The position numbers and the translations under genes were made by a program. This document shows positions 16,244 to 24,777 of a DNA stretch of 64,000 bases, one piece after another. Under the pieces are notes generated by a model. It did no database searches, was not told where the DNA came from, and saw only the letters and a program-made list of their open reading frames with translations. Position 1 is the stretch's first letter. The number at the start of each line of letters is the position of its first letter. Origin of the DNA: Mesorhizobium sp. PAMC28654 (GTDB lineage: Bacteria; Pseudomonadota; Alphaproteobacteria; Rhizobiales; Rhizobiaceae); assembly GCF_020616515.1 (NCBI RefSeq), contig NZ_CP085135.1:5255001-5319000 (forward strand), read 5' to 3'.

Positions 16244-16852
16244 CTAAATCTTGATGTCGGTTTTGATGGTCGTTTCGTCGCCGGTGATCGACCGCGCGGC
16301 CTTGCGCTGCAATTCGTGCACCAGCGAGGTGGACAGGCTGGCCTGCTGGTCGATCTCGGTCTTTTCCGGTCCGCCCGAAACCGGGCCGATCGGCACCTTG
16401 CGCTTGCCGTCGAGATAGTGGTCGGCCAATAGCGACTTGGCGATGCCGATGCCGCCGCGATCTGCCATGACATCGGCGACGCGTTCGGCAAGCTGCGATT
16501 TCCACATGTCGCCGGCCAGACCCTTGCCGTAGACACCTTCGGTGTCCTTGGGCAGCATGTTCTGGATGAAGGTCTGCAGCACCATGGCCTCGAAATGTTT
16601 GAACTTCTTCGAGGGGTCGGTGACGGCGGCCTTGTCTGCAGTGGCGCGCGATAGCATCGAGCCAGCATTGATCGAGCTGGCGGTGTCGACCGAGAAGGTG
16701 CCGACGGCGCCACCGGCCCGCTTGGCCAGTGCCGTTCGGGCAGCCTCGATGTCCGCCGGCTCAACAGCGCGGGCAACATCCAGAACGATGTCGCTGGGTG
16801 GAGAGATCGCCAAGAAGGTTCGCCCTTTTGTCGTTTCCGTGACCAGGACCAT
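16244..16852 (-). CDS. flgJ: Rod-binding protein, FlgJ N-terminal domain only
   Basis: Residues about 75-160 match the FlgJ rod-binding domain: FKHFEAMVLQTFIQNMLPKD, DMWKSQLAERVADVMADRGGIGIAKSLL. The 202-aa protein lacks the C-terminal muramidase domain of enterobacterial FlgJ, as is usual in alphaproteobacteria; a separate lytic transglycosylase gene at 36234 may supply the activity. It would cap the growing rod in the periplasm. GAGG precedes the ATG. A 3.7-kb block of non-flagellar genes lies immediately upstream. Confidence 0.82.
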   Translation of the reverse strand: MVLVTETTKGRTFLAISPPSDIVLDVARAVEPADIEAARTALAKRAGGAVGTFSVDTASSINAGSMLSRATADKAAVTDPSKKFKHFEAMVLQTFIQNMLPKDTEGVYGKGLAGDMWKSQLAERVADVMADRGGIGIAKSLLADHYLDGKRKVPIGPVSGGPEKTEIDQQASLSTSLVHELQRKAARSITGDETTIKTDIKI

Positions 16853-16930
16853 GCCTCAACAAGCTTGTGGCAGGCTTGCCAGCACGAAACCGTGATGACG
16901 GCACGTTTCCGTGCAAACCTGCCGTGCGCT

Positions 16931-17854
16931 TCAGTCCACCTCGGGAAGTCCGCTTTGCCAGTGTCCGTTGGGGACGGTGACCTCTCGCATGAAATTGACG
17001 AAGGCGCGCACGGCGGCTGAGAGCTCGCGCTTGCTCGGGAAGAGCAGATTGACCTCGACGGGCGCGATTGCCCAGTCGGCGAGCAGACGGACAAGGTGTC
17101 CTTGCGCGAAATCATCGAGGCAGAGATAGGTGGACAAGACACCCATGCCGGCGCCGTTTCGCACCAGCTGGTGGATGGTCAGCGCATCGTTGACGCTGAC
17201 CCGGTTGCGCACATCGACGGTGGCCCGCTCATCGCCGCGCTGAAAGTGCCAGGTGCGGGTCCGGCCATCGCCACGCGGCATCTCAACGCATTCATGTCCT
17301 GCCAGATCGGCGGGTGTCAGCGGTGTGCCGCGTCGATGCAGATAGTCGGGGGAGGCGGCGAGGCAGCGCGGCACGCTGCCCAGACGCGTCGACACCAGCG
17401 CCGAATCGGGCAGCGGCCCCATGCGTATGGCGACATCGACCCGGTCGGCGATGAGATCGAGGTCGCGGCTCGTCAGGTCGAGCGAGACGTCGATGTTCGG
17501 AAAACGGGCGAGGAATTCCGGCAAATGGCGCGAGAGCACGTTGATGCCGAAGCCGATGCCGGCGCTGATCCGCAACAGGCCGCGCGGTTCGCCGGCCAGG
17601 CTTTCGACATAGGCGATCGTCTCATCGACCCGCGACATCAGTTCGATGCAGCGCGCCTGTAGCGCCTCGCCGGCGGCGGTCAGGATGACCGCGCGGGTGG
17701 TGCGCTGGAACAGCCGCACGCCTAGCACCTGCTCCAGCCTGGCGATGTTGCGGCTGACCGTCGACTTCGGCAGGCCGAGCGTCCTCCCCGCGACCGAGAA
17801 GCTGCTGGTCGCCGCGACTTTTTCGAACACGCGAAGGTCGTTGAGATCGATCAC
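16931..17854 (-). CDS. LysR family transcriptional regulator
   Basis: A 307-aa LysR regulator with an N-terminal helix-turn-helix (FSVAGRTLGLPKSTVSRNIARLE) and an effector-binding domain (LLRISAGIGFGINVLS). It starts with GTG. A perfect inverted repeat lies six bases upstream and is a likely autoregulatory site. Its natural divergent partner was probably the cupin-esterase pair beginning at 19057, now separated from it by an IS630-type element. Effector unknown. Confidence 0.86.
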   Translation of the reverse strand: MIDLNDLRVFEKVAATSSFSVAGRTLGLPKSTVSRNIARLEQVLGVRLFQRTTRAVILTAAGEALQARCIELMSRVDETIAYVESLAGEPRGLLRISAGIGFGINVLSRHLPEFLARFPNIDVSLDLTSRDLDLIADRVDVAIRMGPLPDSALVSTRLGSVPRCLAASPDYLHRRGTPLTPADLAGHECVEMPRGDGRTRTWHFQRGDERATVDVRNRVSVNDALTIHQLVRNGAGMGVLSTYLCLDDFAQGHLVRLLADWAIAPVEVNLLFPSKRELSAAVRAFVNFMREVTVPNGHWQSGLPEVD

Positions 17855-17859
17855 GCCGC

Positions 17860-17883
17860 CACTGTTCCATCAGGGGAACAGTG
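17860..17883. promoter_or_regulatory. Inverted-repeat operator next to LysR gene
   Basis: CACTGTTCC (17860-17868) and GGAACAGTG (17875-17883) are perfect arms with a 6-nt spacer, directly upstream of the LysR GTG start. It may be an autoregulation site. Confidence 0.5.
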
Positions 17884-17959
17884 AGTCCAGCCGGTCAAAC
17901 GAGCTTTTTGCCGCTTTGTCATTAGCTAGATGTCAGCTGCTTGCTAGAGCAGAATCTGA

Positions 17960-18526
17960 TCATTCCGGCTCATATCCTGTTGCGGCGAAGTAGTTGGCGC
18001 ACTCGGTTGGTGTGAAGCAAGGCAGTGCGGCGCTGATGGTATCCCACAATTCCGCGACGGTTCGTGCGGCGGCTTTGCGTAGAATCGATTTCAGCTTGGA
18101 AAAGGCGTTCTCGATCGGGTTGAAGTCGGGGGAATAGGGCGGGAGGAACATCATCCTTGCGCCGGTTGCTTCGATCGCCACACGGGCGGCTGCGCTTTTG
18201 TGCGCCGGCAGGTTGTCGAGGATCACGACATCGTCGGGCCGCAGCGTCGGCACGAGAACCTGCTCGACATAGGCGACAAACCATTCGCCAGTCATCGGGC
18301 CGTCCAGGACCATTGGCGCGGTCATGCCAGTGAGGCGCAGGGCGCCGGTGAACGTCGTCGTCTTCCAATGGCCATGCGGGATTGGCGATCGGCACCGCAT
18401 CCCGCGCTTCGTGCGCCCCCGCAGTCGAGCCATCTTTGTCGAGGCTCCGGTCTCGTCGATGAAGACCAGATGCTCGGGATCAAGATCGGGCTGGGCGTCG
18501 AACCAGGCGTTTCGTCGCGCCGCCAC
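17960..18526 (-). CDS. IS630-family transposase, C-terminal part (DDE domain)
   Basis: The 188-aa open frame has the DDE catalytic residues of IS630 transposases: Asp in LVFIDETG, Asp in VVILDNLPAHK and Glu in FNPIENAFSKLK. In intact relatives this region is fused to the N-terminal helix-turn-helix region. Here it is in the +1 frame relative to it, the shift lying at an A8 run (18559-18566). No good independent ribosome-binding site is seen, so it is probably made only through a frameshift or slippage, or is not made at all. Confidence 0.82.
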   Translation of the reverse strand: MAARRNAWFDAQPDLDPEHLVFIDETGASTKMARLRGRTKRGMRCRSPIPHGHWKTTTFTGALRLTGMTAPMVLDGPMTGEWFVAYVEQVLVPTLRPDDVVILDNLPAHKSAAARVAIEATGARMMFLPPYSPDFNPIENAFSKLKSILRKAAARTVAELWDTISAALPCFTPTECANYFAATGYEPE

Positions 18527-18908
18527 GTCTGGCCGCTCCTGCTCGCTGGCGTGCGCCGTTTTTTTTGAAGGTCATGGAGTGACGATCGAGAAACCGCCAG
18601 ATCGTGCTCGTCGCAAACGACGCGCCATGCTCCTGTCGCAGCAACTCGGCGAGTTCGACCAGCGTGATGTCCACCCGCCTCTCGATCGCCGCCAGGATGA
18701 TGTCGCGATACGCTTCAACGCGGTGGGACCGCCTGTCGCCGCCCTGCGGCTTTGCGCAGGTGGCTCCGGTCTCGCGCCATTCCCGGACCCAACGCACCGA
18801 GCTTGCCGCCGCCACGCCAAATCGCGCCGCTGCCGCCCGTCGCGACAGGCCGCCATCAACCGCTGCGACCACCCGAGCCCGCAAATCTTCCGATAAGGAT
18901 TTCGCCAT
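18480..18908 (-). CDS. IS630-family transposase, N-terminal part (helix-turn-helix)
   Basis: The 142-aa frame starts MAKSLSEDLRARVV and carries two helix-turn-helix units typical of IS630 (LSRRAAAARFGVAAASSVRWV, and VELAELLRQEHGASFATSTIWRFL). After TFKK at the A8 run the reading continues into an unrelated tail until its stop at 18480. Removing one A would join it to the DDE part as TFKKTAHASEQERPDVAAR, the sequence expected in the family. Confidence 0.82.
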   Translation of the reverse strand: MAKSLSEDLRARVVAAVDGGLSRRAAAARFGVAAASSVRWVREWRETGATCAKPQGGDRRSHRVEAYRDIILAAIERRVDITLVELAELLRQEHGASFATSTIWRFLDRHSMTFKKNGARQRAGAARRGGATKRLVRRPARS

Positions 18909-19056
18909 GCCATGCCGGCCTCCGAATCCAGCAGATATGCTGAATCAGATTTCCAATCCCAACGAAACCCCTATCGATTCTATCCGCTCGGATTTTGCTC
19001 TAGTGTCGCGGTGAGCCAATCGCCCTCGCGTCAGTTGTCTTGCCAAGGAGGTTTCA

Positions 19057-19575
19057 ATGCATGACTTCAAGATTCCCGCGGACGATCCCGGTCGCCAGCT
19101 GTCCATGGTCGATCCCGATGATCCTTCTCTGTCGCATCTGGCGGTGGTGGGTGACACCTACACCGTCCTGCTCACTGGCGAGCAGACCGGCGGACGCTTC
19201 TGCCTGATCGACATGAAGGTTCCCGATGGCGGCGGCCCTGGCCCGCACCGGCACGACTTCGAGGAGATGTTCCATCTTCTCGAAGGCGAGATCGAGTTCA
19301 CCTTCCGTGGCGAGAAGCGGGTGGCGAGGGCCGGCATGACGGTGAACATCCCCGCCAACGCGCCGCATTCCTTCAAGAATGTCTCGGGTTCGGATGTTCG
19401 CATGCTGTGCATGTGCGCCCCGGCCGGCCAGGAGGTGTTCTTCGCCAAGGTCGGCACGTCCGTCGAAAGCCGCGTGGCCGTCGCGCCTGAGCTGACGAAG
19501 GACGCGTTTGGCGCCTTCCTCGCGAAAGCCGCTGCGCTCGCACCGGAGTTTCACACCGAGCTGCTCAAGCCTTGA
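19057..19575 (+). CDS. Cupin domain protein
   Basis: The 172-aa protein holds a single cupin barrel with both motifs: GPGPHRHDFEEMFHLLEGEIEF (metal ligands His, His, Glu) and VNIPANAPHSFKN (third His). A near-consensus AAGGAGG precedes the ATG, so translation should be strong. It is followed 32 bp later by the esterase gene, with which it is probably cotranscribed. It is likely a small-molecule-binding or dioxygenase-like protein; substrate unknown. The IS630 element lies 56 bp upstream and may affect its expression. Confidence 0.85.
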   Translation: MHDFKIPADDPGRQLSMVDPDDPSLSHLAVVGDTYTVLLTGEQTGGRFCLIDMKVPDGGGPGPHRHDFEEMFHLLEGEIEFTFRGEKRVARAGMTVNIPANAPHSFKNVSGSDVRMLCMCAPAGQEVFFAKVGTSVESRVAVAPELTKDAFGAFLAKAAALAPEFHTELLKP

Positions 19576-19607
19576 GCGTCCTAGGCCCTACGAAGCGAGG
19601 TTTGTTC

Positions 19608-20531
19608 ATGAGTGTCGAACATCCGAAAAGCCCTGGTGACCAAGCGGCAATGCAGGCGATGCGCGAGATGCTGGCCGGGCTGCCCACGCTGGAATTCGCG
19701 CCGCAATCGCGACCGGCCTTCAACGAACTGATGGAGCAGACGCCGGCCGCCGACGGCGTCAGTTTCGAGGCGGCAACCGTGGGGACCGTGGCGGGCTGGT
19801 GGTGCCGGCCCGTCGCCAGTGAAAAAGGTGCCGCGATCCTCTATTTTCACGGCGGGGCCTATGTGCTGGGCTCGGCTATCGCGCATCGCCATTTCGTCAG
19901 CCAGATCGTGAAGCGTGCCGGCGTACCGGCATTCCTGCCCGACTATAGGCTCGCGCCGGAACATGCATTTCCGGCGGCCGTAGAGGACGCGCAAAGCGCT
20001 TTTGCCGGCCTTGTCGAGACTGGATACGAAACGATCGCGCTCGCCGGTGACTCCGCCGGTGGCGGGCTTGCGCTGTCGCTGCTAGCCTTGGTGACGGCGA
20101 AGGCCACGCAGGGCAAGGGTGTCATGCCGCGTTGCGCCGCCCTGATGTCGCCGTGGACCGATCTTGCGCTAACCGGCGGCTCAATGACTGCGCGCGCCGA
20201 CGCCGACCCTCTGGTGAAACGCGCGGAATTGAAGAAGGCCGCGGACCTCTATCTCAAGGGCAGCGACCCGACCGATGCGCGCGCCTCACCGCTCTATCAG
20301 GATCTCGGCGGGCTGCCGCCGCTGCTCATTCATGTCGGCGAGGATGAAATCCTGCTCGACGATTCGCGCCGCGTGGCCGAGGCGGTGACCAATGCCGGTG
20401 GCCAGGCAGCGCTGCATATCTGGGAGGGCATGACACATGTCTTTCCCTCCAACCTGTCCCAGCTTCAGGCGGCGAACGAGGCGCTCGATATGGTCGGCGC
20501 CTTCATCCGCCAGAATATCCAGGCTGGATAG
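19608..20531 (+). CDS. Alpha/beta hydrolase, hormone-sensitive-lipase-like esterase
   Basis: The 307-aa enzyme shows the HSL-family pattern: oxyanion-hole HGGAYVLGS, nucleophile elbow GDSAGGG, catalytic Asp in VGEDEILLDD, and His in GMTHVFPS. It would hydrolyse short-chain esters in the cytoplasm. ATG 19608 with GCGAGG upstream is chosen over an in-frame start at 19572 that would overlap the cupin gene. It converges on the fliJ-like gene. Confidence 0.87.
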   Translation: MSVEHPKSPGDQAAMQAMREMLAGLPTLEFAPQSRPAFNELMEQTPAADGVSFEAATVGTVAGWWCRPVASEKGAAILYFHGGAYVLGSAIAHRHFVSQIVKRAGVPAFLPDYRLAPEHAFPAAVEDAQSAFAGLVETGYETIALAGDSAGGGLALSLLALVTAKATQGKGVMPRCAALMSPWTDLALTGGSMTARADADPLVKRAELKKAADLYLKGSDPTDARASPLYQDLGGLPPLLIHVGEDEILLDDSRRVAEAVTNAGGQAALHIWEGMTHVFPSNLSQLQAANEALDMVGAFIRQNIQAG

Positions 20532-20547
20532 GCGCAATACCTCGCCG

Positions 20548-20931
20548 TTACTCGTCACTGCGCTTCTGGGCGATCAGGTCGAGGCGCTCACGGTCGGAGC
20601 TTTCGCGCTCGTCGCGGCGGCGCACCTCCTTGTAGGCGCGCTCGACCATGTTGGTGCGCGCGGTCGCGGCGGCGATCAGGGTCACCTCCTGGCGCGCGCT
20701 TTCCAGATTGGTGTCCTTGCGCACCACGGCATTGGCGATGCGACGATGGTAGAGATCGGGAAACAGGCCGGAGAGGGCGCCGTCGGAATCGAAATGCGCA
20801 ACCAGTTCGCGCGCCTCGGCGTCGGCCGTGGCAGCCGCTGCAAGGTAGGTGGCGTGGCGGGTCTCGTGCAGCGCCTTCAGCTGTTCCTGTACCTTGACCA
20901 GTTTCTTCAGTCGGTCCTTGCGCGTGCTCAT
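20548..20931 (-). CDS. fliJ: FliJ-like flagellar export protein
   Basis: The 127-aa protein is an almost continuous charged helix (RKDRLKKLVKVQEQLKALHE, then EVTLIAAATARTNMVERAYKEVRRRDERE). This matches the coiled-coil FliJ that works with the FliI ATPase as escort and stalk. It lies 21 bp downstream of fliR on the same strand. Primary sequence is weakly conserved in this family, so the name rests on size, coiled coil and position. Confidence 0.65.
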   Translation of the reverse strand: MSTRKDRLKKLVKVQEQLKALHETRHATYLAAAATADAEARELVAHFDSDGALSGLFPDLYHRRIANAVVRKDTNLESARQEVTLIAAATARTNMVERAYKEVRRRDERESSDRERLDLIAQKRSDE

Positions 20932-20952
20932 ATCCGTGACTCCATGGCCGGC

Positions 20953-21705
20953 CTACCTCGCCAGCGCGAGGTCGACGAAGCCATTGGCGAACAGCGACAG
21001 CATGGTGCCGATGGCGAAATAGAAGATGATCATGCCGCCGGCGATGACGAAGGGCAGCGAGATGAAATAGATGGGTATCTGCGGCGTCAGCTTGTTGACG
21101 AAGCCGATCGTCAGATTGACGAGAATGGCATAGGCGACAAAAGGGCTGCCAAGGCGGATGACCAGGAAGAAAGCGTCCGAAATGGTGTCGGTGACGTCGA
21201 CCAGGGCCGCCTGCGGGTTGAAGAACACGTTGACCGGCGCGACGGTGTAGGAAGCGATCAGCGCCTTGATGATCTCGTGGTCGAAATCGAAGACGAAGAG
21301 CAGCATCAGGGCCGAGAACGAGATGATGGCGGCAAGCGCCGCCTGCGGCTCGGGCTCCTCGATGGCCGGCCCGCCGGAGCCGCCATAACCGATCAGCATG
21401 GCGATGGCCGAGCCCATGAAGCGCAACGCTTCCATGTAGAGCCTGGTCATGGCGCCGATCAGGCCGCCGACCAGAAGTTCGGAGATGATCATCGGCACGA
21501 GGATTTGCGGGCGGGGGTCGACGAATGGAAAGATACGGTCCCATAGGAAGGTGAGCAGGCCGCCGGTGGCGGCGACCGCGACGAACAGCCTGACCTGGAC
21601 CGGAACGCGGGCACTCGACAGGCCGGGCATCAGCATGAAGCAGGCGCCGATGCGGCAGAAGGCGAGGAACGCCGCGATGACGACGCCTTGCGAGAGTGCG
21701 GTCAC
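20953..21705 (-). CDS. fliR: Flagellar biosynthesis protein FliR
   Basis: The 250-aa integral membrane protein of the export gate has multiple hydrophobic segments and the FliR signatures [28 protein letters not shown] and the conserved [16 protein letters not shown]. The start is a GTG overlapping the flhA stop by 4 nt (GTGA), so flhA and fliR are translationally coupled. With FliP and FliQ it forms the export channel. Confidence 0.93.
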   Translation of the reverse strand: MTALSQGVVIAAFLAFCRIGACFMLMPGLSSARVPVQVRLFVAVAATGGLLTFLWDRIFPFVDPRPQILVPMIISELLVGGLIGAMTRLYMEALRFMGSAIAMLIGYGGSGGPAIEEPEPQAALAAIISFSALMLLFVFDFDHEIIKALIASYTVAPVNVFFNPQAALVDVTDTISDAFFLVIRLGSPFVAYAILVNLTIGFVNKLTPQIPIYFISLPFVIAGGMIIFYFAIGTMLSLFANGFVDLALAR

Positions 21706-23789
21706 GATATGGTCCCGAGCACCCTGATCTCGACGCCCTTGGCGATTTCGACATGGCTGAGCACCGGCAGCGTGGTGAACAGGCGCTCGATGATCATGCG
21801 CACATAGGGGCGGGCGTCGGGCGCGGTGACCAGCACGAAACGCTCGCCGGCCTCCAGATGCTTCTTGATCGCCTTGGTGGCGTCCTGGCCGAACTCCTCG
21901 AGCTGGCGCGGGTCGATGTCGAACTCGCGTACCTCGCCCTTGGCGTCGCGCTTGAGGCTCTGGTGGAAGGCGAGATCCCAGCGGTTGCCGAGGCGCAGCA
22001 CCTTCAGCACGCCGCCCTCGGAGAGGTCGCCACAAATCTGCTGGGCCATGCGGATGCGCACATGCTCGACGATCTGCTCGGTGCGGCGCACATGCGGCGC
22101 GATCTCGGCAATGGCCTCGATGATCAGGTGGAGGTTGCGGATCGAGACGCGCTCGGCCAGCAGAAGCTTCAGCACCGCCTGCAGGCCGGGGTAGGAGATG
22201 TGCGTGGTGCAGACTTCATCGGCGAGCTTGCGGTATTCCGGGTCCTGACGCTCGAGTAGCGCCTTCATGTCCTTGTAGGACAAGAGTTGCGGCAGGTTGT
22301 TGCGGATGACTTCGGAGAGATGGGTGAGCAGCACCGACATGTTGTCGGCGAAGGTGAAGTTCTCGCGCTTCAGGTCCTCGGCGAAGGTTTCGAGCACTGA
22401 ATAGGCGCGCATGCCGAAGGCCGGCTCGCGGATTTCCTCGCCCGGAATTTCCGGAATGTCGCGGGTGCCCAGGAGCACCATGATCTCGCCAACGCGCATC
22501 TGGTATTCGGCGACGACGGTGCCGTGGACCTTGATCTGGTAGCTCTTTGGCGGGATGCCGTAATCGTCGGTGACGCGCACTTCCGGCACGACGAAGCCGT
22601 ATTGCGTGGCGAACTTCTTGCGCATCTTGGACATGCGGAAGACCAGCTCCTGATGCGATACCAGCAGCCGCGTGGACAGTTGCTTGCCGATCAGGAGTTC
22701 GATCTCGGCGGTGGCGAGCGAGGCCTTGACCGAATTCTTTTCTTCCTCGACCTTGGTCGCCTTCTCCTGGTCCTTGATGGCGGCGGCGGCGGCGACCTCG
22801 CGGTTGTGGCGCAGCGGGATGACGTAGCCAAGGGCAGCCATGCCGCCGGCGAGCGCGAAGAACGGGAACAGCGGCAGACCGGGCATCAGGCCGAGCAGGA
22901 CGAGCAGCGACGCCGCCACGTAGAGTGCGCGCGGATGAGCGCCGAGCTGGCCGAACACCGCCTGGTTGGTCGAGCCACGGGTACCGCCCTTGGAGACGAG
23001 CAGGCCGGCGGCGAGCGAGACGATGAGCGCCGGGATCTGGGTGACGAGCCCGTCGCCGACCGACAGCTTGATGAACACATCGGCGGCTTCGCCCATGCCC
23101 ATGCCGTGGCGGATATAGCCGATGGCGATGCCGCCGACGATGTTGATGGCGGTGATGATGAGGCCGGCGATGGCGTCGCCGCGCACGAACTTCGAGGCGC
23201 CGTCCATCGAGCCGAAGAAGGAGGATTCTTCTTCCAGCTCGCGGCGCCGAAGCTGCGCGGTCTTCTCGTCGATCATGCCGGCGGAGAGGTCGGCGTCGAT
23301 CGACATCTGCTTGCCGGGAATGGCGTCGAGGGTGAAGCGCGCGCCGACCTCGGCGATACGGGTGGCGCCCTTGGTGATGACGATGAAGTTCACCACGATC
23401 AGGATCATGAAGACGATGAGGCCGATGACGAAATCGCTGGCCATCACCAGTTTGGAGAAGCCGGCGATGACATAGCCGGCGGCATGCGTGCCCTCATTGC
23501 CGTGCGACAGGATCATGCGTGTCGTGGCGATGTTGAGCGACAGTCGCAGCATGGTGGCGATGAGCAGCACGGTCGGGAACGAGGAGAAATCGAGCGGGCG
23601 CTGGATCCACAGCGCCACCATCAGGATCAGCACCGAAAGGGCGATCGAGAAGGCCAGGCCGATGTCGATGAGAAAGGCCGGGATCGGCAGGAACAGCACG
23701 GCCAGGATGATGATGATGCCGAGCGCGAAGAAGACGTCGCGACCGTTCTTGGCCGCCGCGCCGGGCTGAATGCTTTCGCTGATCGCCAT
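21702..23789 (-). CDS. flhA: Flagellar export-gate protein FlhA
   Basis: The 695-aa FlhA has a full N-terminal membrane part with the conserved loop [21 protein letters not shown] and [10 protein letters not shown], and a large cytoplasmic domain (from about 360) that docks chaperone-substrate complexes. Length is normal. It heads the flhA-fliR-fliJ unit. Unlike the usual arrangement, fliQ is not directly upstream; a 6-kb accessory block intervenes, so the unit must have its own promoter in 23790-23927. Confidence 0.96.
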   Translation of the reverse strand: MAISESIQPGAAAKNGRDVFFALGIIIILAVLFLPIPAFLIDIGLAFSIALSVLILMVALWIQRPLDFSSFPTVLLIATMLRLSLNIATTRMILSHGNEGTHAAGYVIAGFSKLVMASDFVIGLIVFMILIVVNFIVITKGATRIAEVGARFTLDAIPGKQMSIDADLSAGMIDEKTAQLRRRELEEESSFFGSMDGASKFVRGDAIAGLIITAINIVGGIAIGYIRHGMGMGEAADVFIKLSVGDGLVTQIPALIVSLAAGLLVSKGGTRGSTNQAVFGQLGAHPRALYVAASLLVLLGLMPGLPLFPFFALAGGMAALGYVIPLRHNREVAAAAAIKDQEKATKVEEEKNSVKASLATAEIELLIGKQLSTRLLVSHQELVFRMSKMRKKFATQYGFVVPEVRVTDDYGIPPKSYQIKVHGTVVAEYQMRVGEIMVLLGTRDIPEIPGEEIREPAFGMRAYSVLETFAEDLKRENFTFADNMSVLLTHLSEVIRNNLPQLLSYKDMKALLERQDPEYRKLADEVCTTHISYPGLQAVLKLLLAERVSIRNLHLIIEAIAEIAPHVRRTEQIVEHVRIRMAQQICGDLSEGGVLKVLRLGNRWDLAFHQSLKRDAKGEVREFDIDPRQLEEFGQDATKAIKKHLEAGERFVLVTAPDARPYVRMIIERLFTTLPVLSHVEIAKGVEIRVLGTIS

Positions 23790-23927
23790 GTCGTCCCCAA
23801 ATCACAAAAGCCGCCGAGCGCGCGACAGCCTGACGACCCTAGTCAGCCAAGCTTGCGCGAGGGTGGGAGATCGCGGCAATGTCCGGCCGACGCGCGGTCT
23901 GGCCGCGCCTGGCAAAGGGAAATGTTC

Positions 23928-24227
23928 ATGCTGGTGATCGTCGGTACGGTGCGCTTGCCGCCGGAAATGCTCGGGGAGGCAAGGCCGGCCATGGCCTCGA
24001 TGATTTCAGCCAGCCGCACTGAACCCGGCTGCATCGAATATTCCTACGCGCAGGATGTACTTGACGCGGGCCTCATCCATGTGACCGAGGTCTGGCGCGA
24101 CAGGGCCGCGCTGGACGAGCATTTCCGCTCGGCGCACATCGCGCGCTGGCGCGAGAGCTGGCCGGCGCTCGGGATCGGCGATCGCAATCTCGTTGTCTAC
24201 GAGGCCGGTGAAGCCAAGCCGATTTGA
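23928..24227 (+). CDS. Antibiotic biosynthesis monooxygenase (ABM) domain protein
   Basis: The 99-aa dimeric alpha-beta-barrel protein shows VIVGTVRLPPEM, EPGCIEYSYAQDVLD, IHVTEVWRDRAALDEHFRSAH and LVVYEAG, the ABM/YgiN pattern. Such proteins act on quinones or small aromatic compounds. ATG 23928 is preferred to 23922 because AAGGGA then stands at normal spacing. It is divergent from flhA and convergent with the MarR gene. Confidence 0.8.
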   Translation: MLVIVGTVRLPPEMLGEARPAMASMISASRTEPGCIEYSYAQDVLDAGLIHVTEVWRDRAALDEHFRSAHIARWRESWPALGIGDRNLVVYEAGEAKPI

Positions 24228-24247
24228 GTTCGGACTGCTGTCAACGA

Positions 24248-24721
24248 TCATCCCGTCGTGCTTGCGGTGGCCACGGCGACCAGCCAACGCCTGACCGTAC
24301 GCTCCTCTTCGCCGGAGAGATCGCGTGCAAGTTCCTTTTCGAGAGCATGAACGCGCTCGCGGCAGGTTTTCAGCAGCGCCGTGCCGCTGTCGCTGAGATC
24401 GAGATGCTGGATGCGGCCGTGGACGGCATGCGGTTTGCGGACCAGTGAACCGGCGCGCTCGAGATTGGCGACAATGACGCTCACCGTCTGCGGGGTGAGC
24501 AGCGCAAGCCGGGCGACATCGGCATTGGAGAGACCGGGATACGCCGCCAGCATGGTCAGCACCGCGAATTGCGGCTGGGTCACGCCGAGATCGATCAGCG
24601 CCCGTTCCAGCCTGAGCCGATGGGCGCCCGCCGCCTGGCGAAGCAGATATCCCATATAGCCGTCTTCACCTCGCTTGCCCTCTCCCGGGGCTGGGATCGA
24701 TGGCGGATTTGTCTTGCGCAT
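24248..24721 (-). CDS. MarR family transcriptional regulator
   Basis: The 157-aa protein has the MarR winged helix (LGVTQPQFAVLTMLAAYPGLSNADVARLALLTPQTVSVIVANLERAGSLV region, about 45-95) and flanking dimerisation helices. It is divergent from an NAD-dependent oxidoreductase. The intergenic inverted repeat at 24723-24759 is probably its operator and even touches its start codon. The alternative ATG at 24655 (MGYLLRQ) has GAGGTG upstream and would leave a normal leader. Confidence 0.87.
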   Translation of the reverse strand: MRKTNPPSIPAPGEGKRGEDGYMGYLLRQAAGAHRLRLERALIDLGVTQPQFAVLTMLAAYPGLSNADVARLALLTPQTVSVIVANLERAGSLVRKPHAVHGRIQHLDLSDSGTALLKTCRERVHALEKELARDLSGEEERTVRRWLVAVATASTTG

Positions 24722-24722
24722 G

Positions 24723-24759
24723 ATATCAGGGCTCTTATATGTTGTTCGAGCACTGATAT
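24723..24759. promoter_or_regulatory. MarR operator candidate
   Basis: ATATCAGGGCTC (24723-24734) and GAGCACTGATAT (24748-24759) are inverted repeats matching at 11 of 12 positions with 13 nt between. They lie in the short gap between the divergent marR-type and oxidoreductase genes. Confidence 0.6.
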
Positions 24760-24777
24760 TATAGCCAGACCGGACCG

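Larger units (their letters stand above)
17947..19000 (-). mobile_element. IS630-family insertion sequence, 1054 bp
   Basis: The ends are imperfect inverted repeats: left GAGCAGAATCTGATC and right (reverse complement) GAGCAAAATCCGAGC, 12 of 15 matching. They are flanked by TA on each side (17945-17946 and 19001-19002), the target duplication typical of IS630/Tc1-mariner elements. It carries a transposase split in two frames at an A8 run. It sits in the promoter region between a LysR gene and a cupin-esterase pair. Confidence 0.88.

Noticed and set aside
22524..24227. Long plus-strand open frame opposite flhA
   Set aside because: It is antisense to a clear FlhA and composed of the Asp/Glu/His-rich residues typical of shadow frames in GC-rich DNA; only its last 100 codons (ABM protein) are real.
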